64,000 bases of DNA from Pardosa pseudoannulata (Eukaryota > Arthropoda > Arachnida > Araneae > Lycosidae), in contig CM063504.1 in assembly GCA_032207245.1 (NCBI GenBank), positions 14,998,287 through 15,062,286 on the forward strand, given 5' to 3'. A model generated the notes under the pieces. That model searched no databases and was not told where the DNA came from. It saw only the letters and a list, made by a program, of their open reading frames with translations. How positions within the stretch are numbered: position 1 is the stretch's first letter; the number at the start of each line of letters is the position of its first letter. Positions 53,669 to 64,000 of the stretch are shown here, one piece after another. Both the position numbers and the translations under genes were made by a program.

Positions 53669-53930
53669 TTAACCCTCTAAGCGGATAGCACGTACAATTC
53701 CGCCGGTTGTCACGTACAATTTTCGACCTCCAAAAACGTTCTGAAAATGGATGTAGTGTACATTTCTGCCAGTGCTTTCCCCCATGGGGTTTTGAGGTAG
53801 GAGGGTCAGGTCGATTGTTTAGGAACTGCACCTCTCTTTGACATTTATTGAGGGATGCACCCCTACTCCCTGAGGCACAAAGATGCTGATATCTTCTCAT
53901 GACTTTGTCACTCTATTTCGAAGTATTTCG
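53669..53930. other. GC-richer island, possibly a piggyBac-type end
   Basis: The island begins TTAACCCTCTAAGCGGATAG (53669), the kind of TTAA-CCC start found at piggyBac-type ends. CACGTACAATT follows twice (about 53690 and 53711), which could be subterminal repeats. No matching opposite end was found within 300 bp, so this may be a solitary end or coincidence. An 88-codon minus-strand frame (53634-53900) is rich in Arg, Cys and Pro, and I do not recognise it. Confidence 0.3.
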
Positions 53931-56900
53931 TTTGCGGTAACACAAGTATTTAATTGCACCACTAAAATATTTTGGATGACTTTCGTAAAAGAATATTAAT
54001 AATTCTCTTAAAAATATTTTTATTCTTACTTTCAGAATCCATTATTTCTTATGGAATGATCCATGAGACTTGACGAGATTTATGTGTATTAAAAACTAAC
54101 ATCTAAATTGCCTATTTATATATCTATTTATAACCGGAAGTAAAGAGACAATAACGAGGGTGGGTTTCCCGTATTCCAATCTAGTCGACAAAGGGTGAAG
54201 TAAAAAATCATGGAACACTTTGGTCACTGACGCAATAAAACTTTAGCGTATTTTTTGGAGACTTTTCCTCGGTGTGTTCCATTCGGAGAGTTAATTACTG
54301 ATAAATATTAAAAATTCGACGACTTAAAAACAATATTAAATTGATACCTTCAAAACAGTATAGTTCCACCAGGTATAATTTGTTTTTTGTATCAAAAAGT
54401 CACAATTTTAGTGCTTTAAAGTTGATTTAATATTTTGCAACCAAAGGATTATTTTGTTTCATTTGCACCAGTCTTTTGCTTCAGATCCAGGTTTTAAATC
54501 TTATAAATCGTTTTATACAGCTTTGTGCTTTATACCTATTGATGCAGAATATTTTAGGTTCGTTACCATTTTTTATTTTTTTTTCAAATTTTTGGTTGTA
54601 ATTCAGGGAAGATGTGTCGGTCATAATGGTATGTATCTTGTAATTCTAAGACCAAAAATATAACTGATGTTACAGACATTTACGAAGAATACTAAAAGAT
54701 AATATAATAAAAGCAAATTAATATTTAGCCTTATATTCTATCTTACCGCATTTATTGGGACAGAATTGCTTAATATTTGCTTTTAAACATCATTATTTTA
54801 ACTTTTCTAAATATTGTATATGGTATATAATTAATAAATGTCAAACGGAAATAACAATTAAAACAAAGTTTTGAGTCTTTAAAATATTCAGATAATAAAG
54901 TAAAATAAATACGTTTATAAAACAACATTTAAAGTTATTTGTTTTACTAATTAAAAGTTACGTTGTTATATTTAATTCATTTATAAGATGAGAGTAATTA
55001 AAACATATGTACTATTGTTTATTTCTAAAAATCAATAGAATAAAAATACCGAATTATCTTATTATGCCTATTCTTTTTGTTCAACACTACCATTTCAGTA
55101 ATGCCTTAAATTCAATTTTTCAATTTTTTTTTGCTTTCTTATAATGCACATAAAATATATAAAAAAAATAAGCACTACACAATTAATTAAAAGTATGTAG
55201 AAATTGTTTATAATTTTTATCCCAAGTTTAATAGTTTACATAAGAACATAACTTAAAAAATTCCAGGAAAGTATATTGGAAAGACAAATATTGTTTTTAC
55301 GTTCCTGAAAATTAATCTGATGCAAAAATGGAATAATTTAGCTATACATGGGACCCGAAATTTAAAGGGTGTTTAATTTTAAATTATAATTAAAATTTGT
55401 AAAAAACATAAATTAAAAACTACACAAAATATATAATATTTTTAAATCTAAAAAATCTAACTATTCACAAGTTATTAAAATTTCAGAAAAAATATTTATC
55501 AATTTTTTCTTAATATATTGTTCAATAGATATTTGAATTTTTTAAAGAAATTTTATATAAAATCAAGACAAAGCATCAGTTTACACCTACTTAAATTTTA
55601 ATTAATTTTTTTAAAAATTATATAAACGTCATCTTAATCTCAAAAGATAACACTTTTTATTTAAAAAATATAAACTCAGTTTAATAATAGACAAAAAATT
55701 AAAGCATATCCAAAAACTTTTTAAAATATTTAGAAAAAAGGTAATGTGCCTGGGATATTTTGTCATCAGCAAGTAAAAAATACACGAAACTGTATAAAAC
55801 GAATCCTAAGATTTGAAACCTAGATGTGAAGAAAAAAATAGGTGTAAATGCAAAAAATAATTATTATATTACAAAAAGTGAAGTCGATTCTAAAGTGCAC
55901 TCAAACAGTGACTTTTGATAAAAAGATAAATTAATGCTGGTGGCACTCTGCAATTTTGAAGGTATATTTGAAGGTGATGATCTATTATTCTTATTTTGTT
56001 TTTAGTCGTTAATTTTTTTCAGGCTTATCAGTTATAAATTGATGCTGTAAAAATTAAATTTCATGATCATACTCAATTGGATGGATTTCATTTACCATAT
56101 GAATAGCTTGTGGTTAATATAAATTGGTATTAATCTTTAGCAATTTAATTGCAGAAATAAATTAAAACTAATATTAAATTGTAAACTAATATTAAAATGC
56201 TATTTTACAGAAAAATGACTCAAAAACTATTTTACAAGTAATTAGTTATTTATTTTTACAAGTAAAATCTGCAGGCTTCCAAAAATTGTCCTAAATTCCT
56301 TATACATTTGCCTAAAAAGTTCATTTTTAAAATATTTTAAAATTAATTTAAAGCAAATTAAGAAATGCTAAAATATATCTCAATGATTAAAATATAAATT
56401 TTCTGAAATATCATTTACTATGAATTTTAAAACTATAAATGTATATATTAGTACATATAAAATTTATATATAATAAAGTATTAAATATAAAATAGTTTTT
56501 ACTCAAGTAATTTTAATATTCTTGTTTCGTTCATTGTATCGTTAAAATAAATCGTTACTTATATGCAAAGAGAGATTTTATTATACCCCATTAAGTTTAA
56601 ACATCATCATACTTTTAATTACATATCATAGTTTTACAATACTCTTACTAAAAGATTTTCTAATAATTCATTCAATAGTTTTGAGACTATAATATTGTTA
56701 ATTGAAAGAAACAGATTAGCAATTAGAACGATGGTAAAGAAATTTAATACCTATAGAGAACTTTAAGCAAATACAGCATACACATTTTTACTTTTATATT
56801 TACAGAAAAAATTAAATATGAATAACAACCCCTACATAATTTAAAAATAATTTAGTTACAATTCTGCGATAAACATATTAAGATTTTTAGAATAGAATCG

Positions 56901-57003
56901 GCAGATTGATTACAAATATTTGTGTTTAATAAATTATAAAAAATTATTATTAAATATTCGTCATTCATTACAAGGAAATTATTAGAATTCCATAACATTA
57001 TTA
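53931..57003. other. about 3 kb of AT-rich low-copy sequence
   Basis: The part at 54120-54300 is less AT-rich. The 69-codon frame at 54454-54663 is featureless. From 55 to 57 kb the sequence is extremely AT-rich with no frame of interest. Confidence 0.5.
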
Positions 57004-60000
57004 ATACCTTGAATTTAAAAAAAAATTAATTTTGAAAGAAAGAAATTTTCTAATACAAACTCAATAAACATAAGTTTTTTTTATTAATTTAATATATAAA
57101 TCTGAAATTTTATTATAAAATCCTCATATTTAATAATAATATCTGTTTATTATTTATTGTTACCTCTATTTATTACCAGTTTATTAATTATTAGATTACG
57201 ACACCATTAATAATACCTTGAATTTAAAGAAAATTAATTTAAAAAAAAAAGAAAATTTCAAATACAAACTCAATAAACATAACTATTTTTATCAATTTAA
57301 CTTAAAAATCTGAAATTTTATTATAAAATCTTCATATTACATAATATTACCTGTTTATTATTTATTGTTATCTCCGTTTATTACCAGTTTATTAGTTATT
57401 AGAATTCGACACCATTAATAATACCTTGAATTTAAAGAAAGTTAATTTTGAAAAAAAAAGAAAATTTCAAATACAAACTCAATAAACATAAGTTTTTTTT
57501 ATTAATTTAATTTGAAAATCTAAAATGTTATTATAAAATCTTCATATTATATAATATTACCTGATTATTATTTATTGTTACCTGTTATTATTTATTGTTA
57601 AATTTAATCATTAGCAGTTTATTAATTATTAGAATTCCACACCATTAATAATACCTTGAATTTAAAAAAATTAATTTTGAAAAAAGAAAATTTTGAAATA
57701 CAAATTCAATAAAAATAAGTTTCTTATTTATTTAATCTAAAAATCTGAATTTATTATAAAATCTTCATATTGTTTAATATTACCTGTTTATTATATATTG
57801 TTACCTCTATTTATTACCAGTCTATTAATTATTAGAATTTGACACCATTGATAATACCTTGAATTAAAGAAAATTAATTTTGAAAAAAAGAAAATTTCAA
57901 ATACAAACTAAATAAACATAAGTTTCTTATTAATTTAATTTAAAAATCTGAAATTTTATTACAAAATCTTAATATTATATAATACTATCTGTTTATTATT
58001 TATTGTTACCTCTATTTATTGCCAATTTATTAATTATTAGAATTCGACACCATTAGCAATACCTTGAATTAAAAAAAAAATGATTTTGAAAAAAAAACAT
58101 TCATACACAAACTAAATAAAAATGAGTTTCTTATTTATTTAATTTAAAAATCTGAAATTTTACTATAAAATCTTCATATTATATAATATTACCTGTTTAT
58201 TGTTTATTGTTACTTCTATTTACCAGTTTATAAATTATTAGAATTCGACACCATTAATAATACCTTGTATTTAATGAAAATTAGTTTTGAAAAAAGAGAA
58301 TTTCAAATACCAACTCAATAAACATAAGTTTTGTTAATAATTTAATTTAAAAATCTGAAATTTTATTATAAAATCTCCATATTATACTATATTACTTATT
58401 TATTATTTATTGTTTATTATTTATTGTTACCTCTATTTTTTACCAGTTTAACAATTATCAGAATTCGACGCCATTAATAATACCTTGAATTTGAAGAAAA
58501 TTAATTTAAAAAAAATAAAATTTTATATACAAACTCAATAAACATAAGTTTTTTTTTATTAATTTAGTTTAAAAATCTGAAATTTTTTATAACGTCTTCC
58601 TATTATATAATATTACTTGTTTATTATTTATTGTTACCTATTATTATTTATTGTTACCTCAATTTATTACCACTTTATTAATTATTAAAATTTGGCAACA
58701 TTAATAATACCGCCAAATAAAGAAAATAAATTTTGGAAAAAAAGAAAATTTCAAATACAAACTAAATGAATATAAGTTTAGTAATAATTGAATTTAAAAA
58801 TCTGATATTTTATTATAAATCTTCATATTATATAATATTACGTGTTTATTATTTATTGTTACCTCTATTTATTACCAGTCTATTAATTATTAGAATTCAA
58901 CACCATTAATAACACCTTGAATTTAAAGAAAACTAATTTTGGAAAAAAAAAAAGAAAATTTCAAATACAAACTAAATAAAATTTTGTTTCTTATTAATTT
59001 AATTTAAAAATCAGAATTTTATTATAAAATCTTCATATTATTTAATATTACATGTTTATCATTTATTCTAGTATGAAAGTTAAAATTTCATACTTCTTTA
59101 AATGGCATTTATAATTTTTAAAATTTAAGAAACATTTTGTGAAATTTCTCTGCGATGAAAACTTTTTGTCCGTAAATATACGTTAAGTTTTACCTGCAAT
59201 ATAAAATATATATTACTGCCTGATATGAACTATGTCATTTCGTCATTTTTTCCTGCAGTAAAAGAAACACTCAATATTTAACAATTGAAAATATTGCTAC
59301 TTTCAAGACTCCAATAAAAATTATCACGAGGACGAAACAAATGTTACATTCAAAGGAAAAATCCAAATACCTTGAATTTAAAAACAATTAATTTTGAAAA
59401 AAAATTTCAAATACAAACTCAATAAACATTATTAAGTTTATTATTAAATTAATTTAAAAATTTGAAATTTTATTATAAAATTATCATAATATAAAATATA
59501 ACCTGTTTATTATTTATTGTAATATGAAATTTAAATTTTCATAATCGTTTAAATGGCATTTATATTTAAAATAAAACTTTTTGTGAAATTTCTCTGCGAT
59601 AAAAACATTTTCTCCGTGAAAAATACATTATGTTCTATATGCAATATAAAATATATATTACTGCCTGATATGAACTATGTCATTTCCTCATTTTTTCCTG
59701 CAGTAAAAGAAACACTTAATATTTAACAACTGAAAATATTGCTTCTTTCAAGGCTAAAATAAAAAGCATCACGAAGACGAAAAAAAAATGTTACATTCAA
59801 AAGTAAAAATCCAAATACCTTGAATTTAAAAACAATTAATTTTGAAAAAAAATTCAAATACAAACTCAATAAACATAAGTTTATTATTAATTTAATTTAA
59901 AAATTTGAAATTTTATTATAAAATTATCATAATATATAATATAACCTGTTTATTATTTATTGTAATAGGAAAGCTAAATTTTCATATTCCTTTAAATGGC

Positions 60001-60715
60001 ATTTTCATTTAAAAATTAAAAAAAAACTTTTTGTGAAATTTCTCTGAGATGAAAACTTTTTCTCAGTGAAAAATACATTATGTTCTACCTGCAATATAAA
60101 ATATATATTACTGGCTGATATGAACTATGTCATTTCCTCATTTTTTCCTGCAGTAAACGAAACACTCAATATTTAACAACTGAAAATATTGCTACTTTCC
60201 AGACTCCAATAAAAATCATCACGAAGACGAAAAAAATGTTGCATTCGAAAGTAAAAATCCAAGTACCTTGAATTTAAAAACAATTAATTTTGAAAAAAAA
60301 ATAAAAATTTCAAATACAAACTCAATAAACCTAAGTTTATTATTAATTTAATTTAAAAATTTGAAATTTTATTATAAAATTATCATATTATATAATATAA
60401 CCTGTTTATTATTTTTTGTAATATGAAAGTTAAATTTTCATATTCCTTTAAGCGGCATTTATATATAAAAATAAAAAAAAACTTTTTGTGAAATTTCTCT
60501 GCGATGAAAACTTTTTCTCAGTGAAAAATACATTATGTTCTACCTGCAATATAAAATATATATTACTGCCTGATATGAACTATGTCATTTCCTCATTTTT
60601 TCCTGCAGTAAAAGAAACACTCAATATTTAACAACTGAAAATATTGCTACTTTCAAGACTCCAATAAAAATCATCACGAAGACGAAAAAAATGTTACATT
60701 CGAAAGTAAAAATCC
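57004..60715. repeat. two-level tandem array: about 210-bp units, then 448-bp units
   Basis: TACCTTGAATTT or a variant recurs at 57004, 57214, 57422, 57652, 57855, 58060, 58261, 58481, 58709 and 58913 (201-230 bp apart), then at 59369, 59816 and 60264 (456, 447 and 448 bp apart). The long units keep the 210-bp core and add about 240 bp with TTTGTGAAATTTCTCTG, CTGATATGAACTATGTCATT, CATTTTTTCCTGCAGTAAA and CACGAAGACGAAA. The added block first appears at about 59075, right after the tenth core, and ends the array at 60715. Confidence 0.93.
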
Positions 60716-62079
60716 AAAGTGAGAGGCAGAGAAAAAATATTCTTATCATTTTTTACTCGAATCTTATCAGGACTCATAGCTATGCATAGACTATTCTGTA
60801 AAAAAAATATCGCATTTTGGTAAAACGATAAGATAAAACTTTTGCACTCAGTGTTTCATAAATGCATTGATATTCCAATTTTATTTGCATATTAGTGACT
60901 ACATTTCAACAAAATAGTTGAAAGTTTCGATAAAAAGCTCCCAAACTCTGTGTTAATGCCAGTGGCAGATTGTTTTAGACGGAACAAAATGTATATTCTG
61001 TATCTCCATTTCGTTATCTCATTTCCTTTTTCCGTATCCTTTCTGTTGCTCTCATACATCATTACTCAAAGTTTTATTCCACCCTCTGGCACATAAAATC
61101 ATTCCGGTATGAAAAAAAAATTCGATTAACTGTTTGAATTTCAGAATTTCTACGGAATCGTATGAAGGAAAATGTCTCCAAATATTTTTTCCTCTCGTGT
61201 TCTCTGCAATCTGCAATTACAATTTTCAAACTTTCCAAGCCGAAATATCAGTTACGGTTTCTTTAATTCATTATTCTATCCGAGAACATATATATTGTAG
61301 AATAGTTTTAGTGTATAAGAAAGGTGTGACGATAAACAGAATATTGTTTAAAAAATGATTTTTAAAATTTATTTGAAAAGAGAAATATATTTCAAGGTAT
61401 TAAAATGACATACAGATTTTTTCTATTTTTAGAAAAGCCGAGAGAATCATACAGATTTGAATATTTACATAAAAATGCCATAAATGAAGAAAAATTTGAG
61501 GACAAATATTTAAAACATTTATTAATTATTGATTAATTTTACCAAATCTACTACGAACTTTCTTTTTATTAAACAAATGTAACTTCCATTTAAACTATTT
61601 AGAAGGAAACAAAAAAATATCATCAATAACACATTTTGAAAAAAAATTAATTTACATGTTTTTAAATAAGTAGGTAGAGAGGAGACTATATTTAAAGAAA
61701 TGTTGAATGAAAACATTCTATTGATTAAAATAATTCCTTAACAGTAGTCATTCAGTTAAATCTACCCTACAACCCTACAACCTACTGATTTTATAAATTT
61801 ACATCATAAACATATTAAAACTCCTGCTGAAATACCAAAGCTTTCGATTAATTAAATAAACTCATATTAAAAGTCAAACTTTCAGACTCTTTTGTTTTCT
61901 TCAGTGTCGCCCTTAATTTATCTTCGACTAGTTTAGATCTTCCAATATTGAAGAATTATAGTAAAATATAACCTCCTGTGAAATTAACTTGGTGTTAATT
62001 AAGGACACACTGTTCATCATTCCTCATCGATTTATTAGTCATATGTTACGAAGGAAAAAACCTAATGAGTTTAATATAA
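60716..62079. other. low-copy sequence, no recognised gene
   Basis: Composition is more mixed at 60870-61330. A 74-codon frame at 61134-61358 lacks an ATG and has no domain. A 64-codon minus-strand frame (61522-61716) is AT-driven. Confidence 0.5.
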
Positions 62080-62813
62080 TACTAGGAGTATCCAAAATGT
62101 AAGTTTACCAATGTTTTCCCCTTTAAAGTAAACGTAATTAGCCGTTTCAATTGCTCATGCGTAACAGATCTATGACGTATCAATTATATGCCAACTAGAC
62201 AGGTCCCTACTCCTGCTAATATCGTGGCAACAGTGGTTCGAAATGGAAACTGTAATTCCTTCTCCCGCCGCCTTCAAGGTTTGTTCGATGATCTTGAATG
62301 CACAAAGCATAGTGGCAATTGAAATTCATCATCGGCTCTGCCAGGAATATGAGCTGAGACTGACACCCGGACAAAAAGATTCAACGCTTAGGAGCAGCAC
62401 TGACATTTCTGCTACGGCATCACGATGACGGAGACGAGTTCCTCGATAGGATCTTCACGACCATTGAGACTTGGATTTCGAAATTTACCGCAGAAACTAA
62501 GAAACTTCCAATGCATTGGCGTCATAGTGGATCCTCAGTCAGGACCAAATTCAAACAGACGCTGTCGATACGGAAAGGGATGTTCAAGGTGTTCTCTGAC
62601 TGGAAGGATATTTTCATTCACAGGCGACAGATTTCTACGACACAGGGATACAAAAGTTCATCTCACAATGCCACAAATCTGTCAATTCTGCTGGTGGCTA
62701 TCTTTAAAAATAGCTAAAACATTGCTGTACATGTTGACAATAAATATGTCCCTCAAAGTGTGACTTCTTTTCTATTTTAAGTAGGGAAACTTACTTTCTG
62801 GATACGCCTCGTA
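62080..62813 (+). mobile_element. mariner (Tc1/mariner) element, internally deleted, both ends intact
   Basis: TA dinucleotides at 62080-62081 and 62812-62813 flank a 730-bp element, fitting mariner insertion at TA. The terminal inverted repeats are about 27 bp: the left begins CTAGGAGTATCCAAAATG and the right, read inward, CGAGGCGTATCCAGAAAG. Both continue TAAGTTT.CC. Full-length mariners are about 1.3 kb, so roughly 550 bp are missing. The coding remnant inside is described separately. Such short copies with intact ends could in principle be mobilised by a transposase supplied elsewhere. Confidence 0.93.
62243..62736 (+). pseudogene. mariner transposase remnant, deleted and frameshifted
   Basis: Three pieces in different frames are collinear with mariner transposase (normally about 345 residues). 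First comes an N-terminal helix-turn-helix part (LNAQSIVAIEIHHRLCQ, about 62300-62350). A deletion follows. A piece from RELTPGQK to the start of the catalytic domain (LTFLLRHHDDGDEFLDRI, about 62400-62450) continues with ETWISKFTAETKKLPMHWRH and KFKQTLSIRKGMF. After a second deletion comes the C-terminus, seen in a third frame (DFYDTGIQKFISQCHKSVN, about 62625-62685). The first catalytic Asp, expected just before ETW, is Ile (TTIETW). The segment with the second Asp (the HDNA motif) is missing. It cannot encode an active enzyme. Confidence 0.93.
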
Positions 62814-63798
62814 CCTTAAGAACTCATCCACAGTTTTTGAAATTTAAAATTACTAATTATGTCACTGTAAATATATCATCAATTACAATCATGTTTTACG
62901 GTTAGTAGCCGCATAGTGACATAATAGAAGTATGATAATTATAAACATGATAGAAAATTATCATATTTTTCTGAATAAAATAATAAATAATAATAAATCT
63001 GAATTCTGGGTAAAATTACACAGAAAATAATTAAAAAAATATATAAGTGCAAGTGGAAATACAATATATCTCATAAAACAGGACATGTCGTTAAAATTGT
63101 TACAGAGATATTAAGACAATACAATTACTTAATTTACTGAAATGTAATGTTTCTTCTATTACTTATTTTCTAAAGTTTATAGAGAAATCTCACAATCATC
63201 CTTCCAATTGTTTCATGTATGTACATACATTTAAACAAGCAGACCATACTTATATTGCGTGACTTACTAGTGGAATCAGACGGAAGAATGATTATTTCAG
63301 TCATCTCTATCATTATCTGTCCATGTAGAAATTACAAGATAATGTACAAATTGCAGCTAATTTATAATGTAGTTGAAACAATAAATTAACAACGGGTATA
63401 ATCATTAAAATAATATAAACATTTTTAATAATCCGTTTTAAAGATAGTTACAATATAACTTATGTATATACCTAGCCATTTTCAAACCAATTAATATTTT
63501 AAATTTTACATATTATAAGTGGATGTTATGGCAAACACTTAAATGATTTTACTAAATTTATAACCCTTTTACTAAATTACAATAGTACTTTGGAGAAACA
63601 TGTTTATATTAATCAGAGAAAGAGGTATAAGTAATAGATACAGGTTTCAGTTGTTATACTTGAGTATCTCGCAAACCCAATTCGGTAAATTTTATTATGA
63701 CTTATGAAGGTTTAATTTCTAAAAATAAACAACTGTTATTTAAATATTAGTTATAGAATTTTAAATATCTATCTTTAGGTAATAATTTTAATATATAT

Positions 63799-63800
<2 letters not shown>
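62814..63800. other. AT-rich sequence, no recognised gene
   Basis: Near 62905-62970 the strings ATTATAAACATGATAGAAAATTATCATATT give weak local dyad symmetry. Otherwise nothing is seen. Confidence 0.5.

Positions 63801-63880
<80 letters not shown>
63801..63880. repeat. (TA)n microsatellite
   Basis: Pure TA tract of about 80 bp following TGTATA. Confidence 0.97.
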
Positions 63881-63881
<1 letters not shown>

Positions 63882-64000
63882 CAGGATAATGTACATTGAC
63901 ATCATCAAGAGACAGCCAATCATACTGCATAGAAAGTTCACTCGAATTCAAAAAATCCCACTCACTGACTGAGTGCTGTGTGCAAATTCCAAAACCAGAA
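63881..64000. other. window end, no recognised feature
   Basis: About 120 bp of mixed-composition sequence with no frame of note. Confidence 0.5.

Noticed and set aside
62425..62763. 112-codon frame starting MTETSSSIGSSRPLRLG
   Set aside because: It is an out-of-frame reading of the mariner remnant. The transposase similarity lies in the neighbouring frames.

Overview
The window is eukaryotic: very AT-rich (about three quarters A+T by eye) and crowded with tandem repeats, (TA)n microsatellites, tRNA-derived SINEs and DNA-transposon relics. No operon structure, ribosome binding sites or long conserved reading frames are visible. A mariner relic, SINEs with Pol III box motifs and compact tandem arrays fit an invertebrate, most likely an arthropod. 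A chelicerate or spider is a guess, not a demonstration. I found no host protein-coding gene I would stand behind. The window reads as intergenic sequence or the inside of a very large intron.

Layout. At 1-7.7 kb, AT-rich sequence holds a 609-bp tandem duplication, a candidate piggyBac-like MITE, a 5-copy array of about 133 bp and two TA microsatellites around a GC-richer island. At 7.7-14.1 kb lies an array of 0.93-0.97 kb units. At 14.2-16.8 kb there are a dispersed palindromic repeat, a short segment duplicated on both sides of a SINE, and two hairpins. At 17.0-20.8 kb an array of about 0.83/1.0 kb units carries a 17-bp inverted repeat. At 20.8-27.7 kb there are TA tracts, a SINE split by a GC-rich insert, and another SINE. 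At 27.7-38.0 kb four unrelated arrays (units about 184, 200-290, 181 and 225 bp) are interrupted by two SINEs with clear target-site duplications. At 38-52 kb the sequence is mostly low-copy AT-rich DNA, with an 830-bp TA tract, a 3-copy array of about 300 bp, a SINE, two long hairpins, one unassigned 182-codon ORF and a CA/TA/TG/TA compound microsatellite. At 52-64 kb there are a 230-bp triplication, a two-level array (about 210 and 448 bp) and a deleted mariner element with both inverted repeats and TA target site intact.

The arrays together cover roughly 26 kb, about 40% of the window. Their units share no obvious sequence, so many independent local amplifications occurred side by side. 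In several arrays the inner copies are more alike than the outer ones, the expected mark of unequal exchange. The items I would check first are the 225-bp array built on a SINE 3' tail, the exon-like conserved block on the minus strand of the 0.95-kb array, the conserved hairpin of the 17-21 kb array, and the GC-rich insert inside the 22-kb SINE.
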